NCBI GenBank assembly: GCA_022316685.1
Contig: JAKJHU010000026.1
Location: forward strand, 2,054,001-2,118,000
Source of the DNA: Progne subis subis
Lineage: Eukaryota > Chordata > Aves > Passeriformes > Hirundinidae
DNA length: 64,000 nt
Direction of reading: 5' to 3'
Notes under the pieces: model-generated
What the model was told of the DNA's origin: nothing
What the model saw: the letters and a program-made list of their open reading frames with translations, nothing else
Databases searched by the model: none
Part shown: piece by piece, positions 38,191-50,700 of the stretch
How the letters are laid out: each line of letters starts with the position of its first letter
How positions within the stretch are numbered: position 1 is the stretch's first letter
Made by a program: the position numbers and the translations under genes

Positions 38191-38861
38191 CGCGGGTCCG
38201 GCGCCGGCCACCGCCGCCCACACACCCCTCCGGGAGAGCAGCCGCCCTCGCCAGCGCCCTGGCCCCTGCCCAGCCGGGCGAAACCCCTGCCCCTTTCCGG
38301 GACGAAAACGCCTGCCTGCTCTCCCGCCTGCCCCACGGCGTTCCTGCCCTCAGCACCCACTGTTCCCGCACCCGGCGGCCGCGGCCCCTGCCCCGCCCCG
38401 AGGGCGCTGCCTTTCCTTCCCTTGGTGGCCTCCTCCCGGCCCTGCTCCCGGCGCCCAGTGCTCGGGGGGCTCCTCGGCCGCGGGCCACCAGCGCCGCAGG
38501 ATGCGGCCCTCCAAGGGACACCTACAGATTTTTCTACTTTATCGTGATTTTGGCTGCAGGAGATTGCAGAACGAATATTCAACAGTTGTTCTTTGGGTGT
38601 GAAACAGTAGCTCTGCCGGTCTTCTGTGGCTGGCTTTCTTTTTCTTTTCTTTAGTTCATTACATCACCTCATTTTCAAAATTAAATCTGCTAAAAGCATC
38701 ACGATCAAATACCTTCTAAAAAAATCCTCAGCAGTTAGAAATTCTTTAAAGTTTGGCTGGGGCTGCTGAAGGAAAGTAGGTGTGAATTTCAGCATCAAGT
38801 ATGACACCAGTGCACATTTGATCTCGTGAAGACGACAGCAGGGAAGGAGAGAGAAATAAAA

Positions 38862-38998
38862 CCTAAAAAAACCCACCCCAAAACAACAACAACAAAAAAC
38901 AAAAACCAACAACAACAAAAAACCAACAACAACAAAAACCCCCACCAAAACCACAAAAAACCCCCCACAAAACAAACGAAAAAAAAAAAAAAGATCAA
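38862..38998. repeat. A/C-rich (CAA)n/(AAC)n simple repeat
   Basis: About 137 bp with almost no G or T, made of AACAACAAC, CCCCACC and A-runs. Gives a false Lys/Asn/Thr-rich frame on the plus strand. Confidence 0.95.
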
Positions 38999-39764
38999 AA
39001 ACAATTGTGAAGCCATATGCTTTCCCATAGCCACATTTAGATCCAACATGTGATGAAATCACACGCCTTCGTCATTGGCCACTTATATGTAGTCTCAAGA
39101 TGAGGGAGTACCTGATGAGCTCAGCCAGTGCCTTCGCTGGCTGTGTTGTGATAGTAGTGGCTTTCTCAGTGTGGGTATTTTATCAGAACACTGAAGCAGC
39201 ACACAGAACCAAAGCAGCACTCCTCAGGCACGATCTCATGGTATCGTGTGGCTCTCAAGCTCTTCAGAGAGGCTTGCAGAGTATATTCCAAACACCTGGT
39301 CCGACCTTCCAGCCTGGCTGGAGACCAGCTCAGCAATGTGCTCTTGGCAGAAAAGCATCAGACCCATATTGCAGGAGAGTGACATTCCATCCGTTTGGGC
39401 CAAGGTGCCGTTAAAGCAATTTCAGTCCCCCTAGGGTCTGTGTCTATTATGGAGGCCATGCAACAGATATATTAAGGACAAGGAACACCAATGCTATTTA
39501 CAGTGTTGCTCTAAAAAATTGCATATTCAGAGGTTGACTTCTCATAGTGGAATAAGAAGTACCATTATAACTTTTCTCATCAGACACTAATTCCGATTCT
39601 CATGAAAATCTATTTTTCTGGCAGTTCTACATTAGCTAACTCAGTGGTGGCCATTTAGCTTGGTGTTAGAACAAGATGCTCCAATCCTAAAATCACATTT
39701 GTTCACAAGGTGGTTGTTAAGTAGGTAAATAACATGGATTTGTCCAGATTTGATAATGTAAAGG

Positions 39765-39783
39765 AAAAAAAAAAAAAAAAAAA
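39765..39783. repeat. A19 tract
   Basis: Homopolymer run with no recognised element beside it. Confidence 0.9.
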
Positions 39784-39968
39784 GACACATCGATGGAGAC
39801 ATTCTGATGAACAGCAGACACTGTGGAGTTTGGAAATTCTCTACATATCGTTTTTGTCATAGCAATGTAATAACTGAAGTGGTTGCCAGAGAGGCAAAAC
39901 AAAAGTGAAGACAGAACTAATCAAATAGATTATTTCCAAAGAAAGAAGAGACAATCACAAAAAATGAT

Positions 39969-39989
39969 GGGGGGGGGGGGGGGGGGGGG
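39969..39989. repeat. G21 homopolymer followed by (TG)n
   Basis: 21 consecutive G, then TGTGTG. Rare in vertebrate genomes, can form G-quadruplexes and is prone to sequencing length error. Confidence 0.95.
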
Positions 39990-40854
39990 TGTGTGAAGGA
40001 AGTGTCAGAACAAATAGATGAGTCAAAAATACTGGGTAGAAGAGAATTAAAGCAAAACCAGAAGGAAAAGACAGTGGAAATAAAGAAGTGAGAAATGAAT
40101 GGTAAAATGTTACTCAACCATATCTGAGTAATACAGCATGCCCTTGCCCTTTGCTGTATGTGGAGGTTTATGCCATTTTTCTCTCTCTTCCTTTTGTTTG
40201 TCAGCAAAAGTTCAGTAAGTGACATGGCTTCTGAAAAGGCTATAAAAAGAAGATAAAAATGTCAACACAGAAATGGAATGACTTCTTAGTGACAGAAGAA
40301 GAAAGAAAGATGTGACTGTAGAGAATAATAGAGAGCTTTAAGAAGGTCAATCTTTTCCACCTAATCTTGCCTGAAATAAATATATAACATGACTCCTAAA
40401 AGGAAACACATCTGACATGAATCAGAATAATTTTTTTTCACACATATGTAATTATCTTGGAGAGCTGATTGTGAGTGGGTATTTCACAGACATGAGTTTT
40501 TCAATACATCACCTGTTTGCCTGTCTACCAACAGCTACTGGCACACTAAAACAGAATTATGAAGGTTATCAATCCCTGTGCTTCAGAGAGCATTGGAGCT
40601 GTTTGGTGTGCTGGTGGTGGGAGGAGATGCCAACAAAAGAGCAGAAGGGGTGGAGAACATTCTGTAACACAGCCTCCAAGCGAAGCAGTGTTCAACCTTC
40701 TGCTGAGCCAGAGAGGAGGACTGGAGCCAAAATCCAAAGATTGAAACAGAAAGAAGAAAAATTTAAAGTAAGAAAGGATAATTCACTTTGTAACAGCAGT
40801 AGTGTAGGTGGCTGGGAGAGAGAAAAAAAGAAAAGCTGAAACCAGGAAGGGTTA

Positions 40855-40975
40855 GTTTGTGATTAAGACAGTGAACTGGAGCTTATGAGATTTACATTGA
40901 AGCACAGCTTTGTCATGCATTACTTGAACAACCTTGAGCAAGTGACCTCAAGTCGGCTGAACAGAGGCATTTAGT
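40855..40975 (+). mobile_element. Possible MIR-like CORE-SINE relic
   Basis: GTGATTAAGACAGTGAACTG ... GCACAGCTTTGTCATGCATT ... CAACCTTGAGCAAGTGACCT follows the order of a MIR element (variable 5' part, then the TGTGACCTTGGGCAAGT-like stretch). Divergence is high and the call is by eye. Confidence 0.35.
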
Positions 40976-41572
40976 TGCCTAAACATAGGCTACTCTTCAC
41001 ACTCCCAGACATGTGTCCAACAACCTCCAGAGGACTGTGGCTGTCACGTCTGCCATCTCTTTTGGGAACAGTGGGACATTCTGACCAGCACTAGACTCCC
41101 AGATGTGAGAACATCTCCCTTAGTTTGGCATATTCTCTACATAAAACTGAAACAATAATGTTCGCTTTCTCTGTTCTTGCTTCTACATCTTCTGTTATAA
41201 TATGTGACATTTTACTGGCAGATTCAGGTCATATTTGTATAGTCTTGATCTTGACAGAAGTGTCTAGGCATTATAACAAGACAAATAATAAGGAACAGTG
41301 ATACAGATAAAAATAACACTGAAGTAATAAGATTGCAGGACAGTGGAATGAATTGCATTTCCAGCAGGCAATGGAACAGGCAGGAGAAGTACAAACCCTG
41401 AGGGAACAGAACTTGTTGCTCCTCTGTTTCTCTCCATTCTGCTCTAGGTATATTCTTTTCTCCACTTACACCAGCTCAGCACTGTGCAATATTTTCCTCC
41501 AAGTAAAATAATGGAAAGTCATACCAATTCTTTTACCCAAGGAGAATCAGCTGTAGGTAGAACATCCAGAAG

Positions 41573-41618
41573 CAACAACAACAACAGCAACAACAACAAC
41601 AACAACAACAACAACAAA
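41573..41618. repeat. (CAA)15 microsatellite
   Basis: Nearly perfect CAA trinucleotide array with one CAG interruption. Creates an artefactual poly-Asn frame. Confidence 0.95.
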
Positions 41619-42689
41619 GTGAATGAATGGAGCAGAAATATTCAGGAAATAAACAGAATAGAGGATATTGTTTGGTTGTTTTTGCTTTTTAATTATGTAT
41701 CAAGATAAACACTTTAGGCAAATCTTTATGTACAGAAGAGGTTACATGAGGAACAAGGCGTGCAGGTAACAAACTATTTGGGGGGCTATAGGAATGGAAG
41801 CTCTGTGTTACTGCACATTGAAAAGCCAAACACCACTCTTCTTTATTTTCTCTAAAAATTTCCATAATACGTTTACCTGTACCATAAATAGAGGAACAAA
41901 ACAGCTCAATGATGAGTTTCTTCCTTTTTGCTGCTTCCTGTACCTCTGAGGAAAAAAAGATTATATAGTCCTAAAATATTAATAAGGGAGCAAAGGGAGT
42001 AATTGCCAGTGTATTACATTCAAAACAAAACACTAATGAGATAGTAGAAAGTTGAGTAGAAAGTTACTTAAATGATAATACAGGCACATCATCCTATTTT
42101 CTGGATACTACATGTACAACATGTACACCCCTTTCAGAATGAAACTCAGGTTGGTGGACTTCACCTGTAAAAAAAAATAAAGCATTTTGGCTGTAAGCAG
42201 ATGTTTAATTTTAAATACATTTTGCATGTTTAATGCAACGTAAAACACGCTCCTGAGTAATAAGGCCATTTGCCACATTTCCATGTCCAGATTTATTACA
42301 CTAAAAGATCCCTGCAGATGGTTAATAGCTGTGCTAGTGACAGTGGATTATTCGCTGGTTCACTGAGCATGCCTGATTTTTGTTATGAACACACACACTC
42401 ATCCTGCAGTGGAAGATTTTACAGTTATGTCAACCAATTCAAATCTCATGCAGGCAGAAACCACTTGCCCAATGAGAATCTTTATATTCACACTGCTCTC
42501 TTGCGGTTTTGGAAATGCATACCTAGTTTCCTATGCAACCCAGTACTGCTCAACACTGATATATTCCTACATAAGCAGAAGCATCCAGTCTTAGCAGAAG
42601 ACTGAACTGTTTCTCAAACTTCCATACATGTTGAGGCTCTGAGTCCAATTCCCCATCACAAAAGAAACATGGAAATTTTTGGAAATATG

Positions 42690-42960
42690 AAAACATCCCC
42701 TTTCTTCTGTGGCTGGGGTTGTTGGGGAAGACATAGCTCCTCTTTGTGGGAGCTGCTTTTAAGCTGAGCCTCTGCTGTTTGGCCCTGACCTGAGCCCCAG
42801 CTCCTACCATGCCTGCTGGGTAGTGCCAGCCTCACCCCGGGGCTGTGGCTGCCCCAGTGCCCGAGGGATGCCCTGACTGCCAGATCCTACCATCACGCAC
42901 CCAGGGACCTCTTGGCACTCCTGGAACCTGTGGTGTCCTGACAGATCTCTGTAGGGCTTT
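42690..42960. other. GC-rich block of unknown origin
   Basis: About 270 bp markedly richer in GC than flanking DNA, with phrases such as GAGCCCCAGCTCCTACCATG and CCCCGGGGCTGTGGCTGCCC. No convincing frame or CpG-island scale. It may be an unrecognised LTR or other repeat, or a regulatory element. Confidence 0.4.
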
Positions 42961-43607
42961 TCGTTTTCTTCGTCCAAGAAATGGTGGTTGGCATTCTTTT
43001 CCATTGCTTCACTAATTATTTCAGCATGCTTTCAGAGGCTTACCTGGAAAATAATATAAAAGTCCTGAGTTTTGATTGCAATACATTTTTCTTCTTCAAA
43101 TGCTATCATACCATCCATAATTGCTATGCTTTTCTTCTGGAATTCCTGTCTTAATTGCCAGTGTGCTGATTTTTATCAAAGGTGCTGATTTATTTTTAAA
43201 ACATTTGAAACTACCTGTGATTAATTTTTCTCAACCATGATCTTCCTGTGACATATAGTCTCCCTTTTGATCGTTAACTGTTTGAAAGCATTTTCTTAAC
43301 GTTTTCTCTTGTAACAGTTGATAAGGATGGAAAAAAGTCTTAGTGTGGATTCCAGAATGAGGTAATCTTTGTTTGCAAATAAATTTAGCTACTTGGTTTA
43401 TTTTGGAAATAGATCAGCTGTCAGGAATTCTAGAGGGCGGCATTAGTGAGTTCAGTTAATTGAAACAGAAATGACAGGATGTCAATTAGCTTTTCCATTA
43501 GATGTTATATGAGCAAAAGCTACTGTACAAGGCCAAAGTGAGTTTATTTTAGTATCAGCTGTACAGATCCTTTTTTATATATTTTCAAAGAAAAATCCAC
43601 CCACCTT

Positions 43608-43705
43608 AAAAAAAAAACCCAAACCACAACAAACTAACAACCAAACCAAACCAACCAACCAAACAAACAAACAGAAAAAAAAATCCCAACAAAAAAACCA
43701 AAATC
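43608..43705. repeat. (AACC)n/(AAAC)n simple repeat
   Basis: A/C-only stretch with AAACCAACCAACCAAACAAAC units. The second of four A/C-biased arrays in 38.8-44.9 kb apart from the CAA array at 41573. Confidence 0.92.
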
Positions 43706-44766
43706 CACTTTCTTTGTATTTCCTTGTCTATACACATCAGAATGACTGTAATATGCAGTACAGGCAACATCAAACCTTGAGATGTAGTGGTGAGACATCA
43801 AAAATAATGTAACCACTTCCCAAATCCTTATAGTTGTCCTTTAGTCTATTCAATATGCCTCCAGCCTATGTCTGACAACTTGAAAAAGTGCAAACTGTCC
43901 AACGTTTGTAGCAAGGCAGTGAAATGTGGCTTCTTCTATGGAAACACCTTCTAGAGTATCCCACCATGTGTTGAACCCTGGTGTGGTCCAGCTTCTTAGT
44001 ACACACAGGGCAGGGATGAGAACTTCACAACAGAGACTTTGTGATGGTGGGAACTGGAATTTGTCACACACCGTGATGTCAAAACTCAAGTCAAGATGGC
44101 CATTTAGTGAGAATGAAAACTTTTCTTGATAAACCAAACCACAAAGGGCAACTAAGTAGGTATTTTGCTGACATACTTTACTGTTATTTATCATGGTGAA
44201 AGGAAAAGGGCATCCACTCAGATCTAAGATGTTAATTCCTGGCTGAAGAAGCAGTGCTCTGGTTATTTCTCACACCACAGGTAGGTCTGTTTTGTCTTCA
44301 AGGGATTAGGCTCAATTAAAAATTAAAAATACAAGCTCCTGTTATTTGAAGAAAAGTCCAAGTTCTCCACCCTTGATGCAGCAGCCGTTGCTGCAGCCTG
44401 AGTAGTCTCAGCCATAGACTGTGTCACAACTAAAATGAATCAGCATAACTTAAAGAATTACTTAATCTAACGTTTTCTGAGAAATTGTGGAAGAAAAAAT
44501 TGCAAACTGACCAGTTTTTCTCTGGTTGGACTGAGAGTTTTCTAGCTCTGCCAGAAGTGACCTGTGGAAGTTGTCAGTTTTCTAACTCCTAAAAAGGTGA
44601 ACCGGTCCTGCAGATATGAGACTTTCCTTCCTAAATGTTCCAAAACATTAGTGACATTCAGTAGAAGAGCTGGAGATAGACTTTATAATTTCAAGATTGC
44701 AGCTTGAGTGTGCTTTTCTGTGAAATAATCTCTTGTCCACTACATCTTTCTACACCCCAGGCCTCC

Positions 44767-44860
44767 CAAAAAAGGAAAAAAAAAACCAACCAAAAAACCA
44801 AAACAAACAACAACAACAACAACAACAAAAAAAACCCCAACAAAACAACAACAACAACAA
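44767..44860. repeat. (CAA)n/A-rich simple repeat
   Basis: Two CAA arrays split by A-runs and CCCC. All A/C apart from two G near the start. Confidence 0.93.
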
Positions 44861-47800
44861 GGGAAATGCTATTTCATGAGATTGCTCATGTGTACTGGGA
44901 GCCAAAGTTCTCCTTGAGATAAATTTGTGGGAAAATATATAAAAATCACCACAGGCCACATTGGATTAGATTAAGAAGGCGTTACATCACTAAGGAGGAT
45001 CTTCTAGTTCTTACAAAATCCACTGTATTTGCTAATTAAATAATCTTATTTCAGAAAGGCTTGTTTTGGAAAGTTATATAAACCAGAAGTGACATCTTTT
45101 GCGCTTCTTAAAGGGGAAATTAAATATTACATTCTCACTGATGCCAGATTCCTGCCAGACGACTGAGATGTTGGCTAAATTTGTTATTTAGGGATTTTTA
45201 GTTAATTTTATTCCTCTGAAGACCCTTGCAAAAATGTGAGGTAATGCAGGACCATGTTATCTGGTGTAGGAAAGGAAAAGAAAATCGTTAGGTGGAAGCT
45301 CGTGAGTGTTTACTCAAGGTGTGAAATCGATAGGTAAAGGAAATGTAGGATTTTCTGTACCTTGCTAGGAAGTGATTCCTGGAGGTGGGTGTTGAGTAGG
45401 GGTTTATGCAAGCTGAAGGATAGTTTTTAGGAACAATTCTTTAGTTATGGGTCTGTGATACCTTGCAAGCAAGGTAGGACAGGGCAGGGATAGAAAAGAG
45501 AACCATGGAAATGCCTACAGTGCAGTAAAACCCAGGGGTGGCCTGTGGCAATGACATCTCAACACACCAAGTACACAAAGGGTTGAGCACAAATCCATAG
45601 GACACCAGCTTCCTTCACTGCATGCTGTGTTCACTACAGGAAGGCATGCTAGGGATGACTGTTCTCACTACCAGATGTAGCTTCACACTTAGAGTTTGCA
45701 AGGCCGCTGAGCTTACTGCAAACTTGAACCTGAACACTCAGTTGAATAAAATCTCCTGCAGAGATGAAGGTGTGTGCTCTTGACATGTGACCCATTTGAA
45801 GAACAGCTGCAGGAAAGGGACAGACTGCAGGATTGTCCTGCAACCTGTTTGAATAGTCCCCAACTGTTAAAACTGCAAAACATAACTTGCCTGAGTTATA
45901 TTGGACAGTGTGGAGGCACTGGGGCAGGAGTAGCTTCAGCCTGAGTGGCAGACACTTGAGCGAAAACTTCAAGTGTGCTCATCTGAAATCTGTGTTCTCT
46001 GGATGCAAGCTATGAGTGCATTCACACCGAGTTTGCTGATGTGCCACAGGACCTGTAGGAAATCTGTGCCTTTCTAGGGTAGCATCTGGAGGGATATCAG
46101 GCAGGATACATAAAGGCATTCAAAATGGAACCTAAATGTGTATGCAACTGCATAACAGCTTAATCAATCACCTCTGAAACAGGTGGGGCAAAGTGGGGCA
46201 AAGTCAGACTGCATTTAAATGCGTCTCAACCTCTCACTTCTTCTCTAGACTTCTCGAGAATTAAAGCAATACCACTCCCACTTCTGTTTTGTCACAGTTC
46301 CTCTTCTGCCTCTGTCATTTGGGGTGGTGATGGTGGAGAAACAGATACATGGAAAATGCTAAATTGGATGAACAGATCCTGGATATAACTGCAAAATTTT
46401 CCTAGATTAAGGCTACTGCTAATCATGAATATACAATTAGTGAACCTGACCCTTGTTCTCGTGGTAACAAACTCTTCTTTCTGGAACAATTGCTTAGAAC
46501 AGCAAGCAATTACTTTCTTCTGTACATTTGATTACTAATTTCTTACCAGAACAATAAAAAACAAGTAACTTCTCTTCCAGTCCTCACATTATAATTTTAT
46601 TCCTGCTGCCAAAGCATGTCTGTCTGCTGCTTTGTATATTTGATGCACAGCTGTGGTAGGAAGCCACAAATAGCAGCATGGCATCTTGAAGAGCTGAGCT
46701 GGCAAGGGTAAAAGGACCCTGTAGGGCATCTCTTCTCAGGGAGCCATCCTAACTATTTGGAAAATAGCAAATCATGTTGTGGTGTGGAAGATGCAGAATT
46801 AACTAGAAAACTGTTCTTTTCCCAACCTTCTACATTTCCGGAAAGAAAGTGGCTTTTGGGCAGCATATACTAAAGAAATGGGTACCCTTTCTCACTGATT
46901 TGAAAGGCTGCCATGGGCTGCTCTTCCTGGGTTAGATATCTATGGAGGCATGGCACAGGAGGGAAGTATTATACCATAGATGGCTGGTTTTCAGCTGTTT
47001 TTTTTTTTTCACCTGCTGTAGTAGATGAGGGATACTTATGAAGCAATCAATCTATAGGATGCCTCAGGATTAACTAAAAGGCTTTTTCATCATTTACGGT
47101 AAGTAGGTGCCTTTTACACTCAAGAGAGGAAGGGGAGCATCCTGAAATTGTGCATAGTATAAACTAATTGCTACCTTTTATTGAATTAAAATGCATGAAT
47201 ATGCATGGGTGGCTGTGTCTGTCTTCAGGTAAAATAGGGCAGCCTTTATAAATTTTCCATGACTGTGAACTTTTCAAATTCTGCATGTCCCAGAGACTCC
47301 TAGCTCTTTTTACCCAAGTGCTGGACGCATAGCACTACTCAAAAGATAAACCTGGGTGTTTAATTAAAATCTGAAGAAAGATCTTTTAATATGTTACCTT
47401 AAATTTCATCCCTGTATCTATTTTATTCTCATAGATGCTTCTTCTGATAGCATCACCTTTTTTGAAATTAGTCTGTCCTTTATTTATAATATGCATTCCC
47501 AGCTGTCTCTTGATAATATTGCAATGAATCATTCAGAGAGTGGGGTTAGATGATTTCGTCCAAAGTAAAAAGTAATATCCAGTGATTTTTATCTTTTTTT
47601 GTCTGGATCATGTTTGTCTGAATCACAGGGAAAAGGCGTTTTACCATCTTTAATAAGAAATATTCCCTTGCAAAGCATACCCAGTGTGAAATGTTACACA
47701 GCTGATGCACATAAGAGAAGTTATCAGCTAACCCTAATTAGCACTTTAGAGCCGTAGGTCCTGGGAACAAAGTTCAGCAGTCCAACTAACTGATCATTCT

Positions 47801-48727
47801 GCCGATTTATAGACGTTGTCTCCTCATGTCCATATACATTCACTGATAACTTTGATATCAAACAACAACAACAACGAAAATCATGCATACATTCTTGTCC
47901 AATTGAATGCCATTATTGAAATTTTATCAAATCTGATATTCTGTTCTGAATAAACATGAAACTGCAGCATAAAAATGCCTAGGGGATTCCGAGGCAAGAA
48001 AATGAACAGAAACCTGTGGTAACTTCAGATGTTCATAGGAACAGAGGTCTCAACAAGTCAGAAAAGATCAAGGGTCTAAATGATGAAATGTTCTGCCTCC
48101 TGCAATGGTCTGTAATTAACTTTCAAAGAAAGTTCACATGGACTAATTCCATAGGCCATGTCAAGCCTACCTGAAATTTATGTTCAAATCCTTGCTGCAC
48201 GGGTGTTCAACTTGTGCCCTAAAGCATTAGATTTGCTTTCCTAAATCATTCTAGTATGAGTTTGCTCTTGTTATTGCCCTCACACACTGCTCCTTTAATC
48301 TCATCTTTGATACTTAATAGAGAATTCAATACAAAAAATTAGTTTCTTTAGCTAAGTGTTTCCATATTATTTCCCCATATTTATTTTTTTTTTTTCATTA
48401 ATACACTGACTTCACTATATGACGTGAAAAATTCTAGTGACATAGAGTTTAATTTCTGTATTTTTTCTCAAGGGATCTTCATTGTAATCTGTATCACTAC
48501 TATTACTTCCTCAAGTAATAACTAAAAGAGTTCATGTTCTAGGTTAATAGCCTGCAGCTGCAATGAAGAGAAATCTGCAACAATAATGCAGCTATCCAAA
48601 TAAACTAGATATAGCTAATAGTGCTATACAGCGAGTGGGAAGTTATTTTTCACACAGATGTTGACATTAATCTGAAATGCTAGTTCATTTCACTCTGCTT
48701 GAGTTTATTGTATTTGCAGCTACACTG

Positions 48728-48752
48728 AAAAAAAAAAAAAAAAAAAAAAAAA
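48728..48752. repeat. A25 tract
   Basis: Homopolymer with no recognised retroposon body upstream. Confidence 0.93.
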
Positions 48753-49319
48753 TAGGGTTTGGAAACAAGTTGACCAAATAATTCTTTGAAGCTTGAGGAG
48801 TTTCTGAAGGTGTCCAGCTGGAGAGAAAGGTGTCCAAAGCAATGTTTCACAGGGGATTTCACTGGTCTTAACAGTCTTCACTCAAATGCTCTTACGCTTA
48901 CTATCAAAACTGACTTTGTGAAGACTTCTTCACCTGTGGGTTTGATGGAAAATAAATCAAAAATCCTACATTGATTTCAACAATACTTTCAGATTTTTAA
49001 TAGGGACACTGGCAGTGTCCAAAATTGTGTTATGTTCAGTCCTTTTAGAGTTCAGTAGTCCATTTCAATTCCCTTTCCTGTCAAACCTAATAGTTAAATA
49101 TCTGCATACATCTGCTCTGCTATCAGGAGGGCGCTTACAGAGAGAACTTGACAGAATTGAAGGATTGTCCTATATCTAACATGCTCAGTCCAAGCAGTCT
49201 CACAATCCCTAGCTTGCACCTTCACAATTCATTATTATAACTCAAATGCTGTTTGCAACCAGCTGACAGGTCTGTCTTGTTATTTTTCTTTCCTTACAGA
49301 AATTATGATTGTCTTGCAC

Positions 49320-49320
<1 letters not shown>

Positions 49321-49372
<52 letters not shown>

Positions 49373-49469
49373 AAAAAAAATTAAAAAAAAAAAAAATATA
49401 TATACACATATACATACACACACACACACCCACACACACACACACCCACACACACACACACACCCCACA
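49321..49469. repeat. Compound A49 / (TA)n / (CA)n microsatellite
   Basis: A49, then T-interrupted A-runs, then TATATATA and a CA array with CCC interruptions, about 149 bp in all. Highly unstable type of sequence. It yields false Lys-rich and Thr/His-rich frames. Confidence 0.97.
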
Positions 49470-50109
49470 AATCACCCCAATTTTGAAATTGGCATTATCC
49501 TCTTTGGCAGATGTTGGTAAGGAGCAAACACTACAAGAGCCTGTTTTTGTGGCATGCTAAGTAATCAAGTAAGCAAGGGTGGAGACTAACACAATAGATG
49601 AGATTTTATTCAAGTATAGGCGAGCATTCTCATTGTCTGAGAAGTTCAGAAATGTAGCAGGGAGAATAAGATATCAAGAGTATAATTTTCCTGGGCAAAG
49701 CACATACAATTGCAGTGGATTAAAATAATTTTATCTGGCACAGAAATTAACACATATGGCATTGCAAATTCCTGTTGCCCCCAAGATCCTAATGTAATCT
49801 TATTTACATGAGTACATTCTGGTTGTACAAATTAGCCTGTCAGTTTCCAGAACTTTCACCATATGGAAAGAGTCACTTAGAACTACAGATGTTGCACAGA
49901 GCACAGACGATCAGAACAGCAGGGTGCACATTTTGAAAGTTAAAGGTGCTATAGTGACATTTCCAAAGTATCCTCTGTTTAGTATGCCTCAGTCCATGGA
50001 TAAATGGAATTCAGTGTGGCTCCATGGACTTTCTCCATCATCAGACAGCTGATTGACTTACTACTATTAATTAGCTTGTTTAGTGGAGTGGTCAGTGGCA
50101 AGGCAAGGA

Positions 50110-50700
50110 TGGCACTTTTATGTCCTAGGACACATCTTGAACTGGCTGAGGAAATTTCAGAGCTATTAAAAACCACTTTTGACAATTAATGGATAATAAG
50201 TGGCATTTCAGCCAATGGGAAGAGTAAACATGTTGAGAGCTTTAAAAAAACAGGAAGAAAATGCAACCAATCAGCAAAGCTTCTGTTTCTGGAAACAGAA
50301 GTAATGGAACAAGTAACTATTGGACTGCCTGGAGGATAACACACAGGGAGTAAAAAACAATGTTATTTTGTGTGTGTCTGAGAACAGATTATATCAGAAT
50401 AATCCACTTTTATTCCAAAATAGGTAACAGATGCTCCAGATAAAGGAGAAGCAATTTCTATTGTATTATTTTACTTTATAAAGGCTTTTGATGGTGGTGG
50501 TCATGACATTCATCTTAGAAAATTAGAACACATGATGTAGATGAGTCTAGAACAGGACAGTCACAACCCACACTGGAAAGAGAGACAAAGAGACTACAGA
50601 GGTGCACAATCAGTGTGGGTGCTGGCTTTGAACGGGTCTTGTGAAGGTCCAGCAGTATTCAAGTGATACTCGGCAGCAAGGTACTGCAAATCAGTTCTCC
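50110..50700 (+). mobile_element. Old CR1 LINE relic with reverse-transcriptase remnant
   Basis: CCAGATAAAGGAGAAGCAAT and a following frame reading FIKAFDGGGHDIHLRKLEH match the CR1 RT text (FSKAFD..(P/S)HDILL.KLE), positions about 50430-50535. Upstream, GAACTGGCTGAGGAAATTTC fits the ORF2 region before the RT. It is more diverged than the other copies and fully broken, so an older insertion. Confidence 0.65.

Larger units (their letters stand above)
37340..38520. promoter_or_regulatory. CpG island spanning MARCHF11 exon 1 and its promoter
   Basis: Very GC-rich and CpG-dense from about 37340 to 38520, in contrast to AT-rich flanks. It covers coding exon 1, the start of intron 1 and about 600 bp upstream. 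It is the expected promoter of the minus-strand gene. Several long open frames on both strands result from scarcity of stop codons and are not genes. No TATA box is evident upstream of the ATG, in keeping with a CpG-island promoter with dispersed starts. Confidence 0.85.

Noticed and set aside
37319..38654. Several open frames of 195-400 codons on both strands
   Set aside because: They overlap one another in all frames inside the CpG island, are Pro/Arg/Ala/Gly-rich and lack start context or family motifs. GC richness removes stops. Only the exon 1 frame is supported.
38862..44860. A/C-rich arrays as a CRISPR-like repeat array
   Set aside because: Units are 3-4 bp microsatellites without spacers, and the DNA is vertebrate.
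49280..49520. Poly-Lys/Thr-His and poly-Phe frames
   Set aside because: Translation of the A49/CA compound microsatellite.
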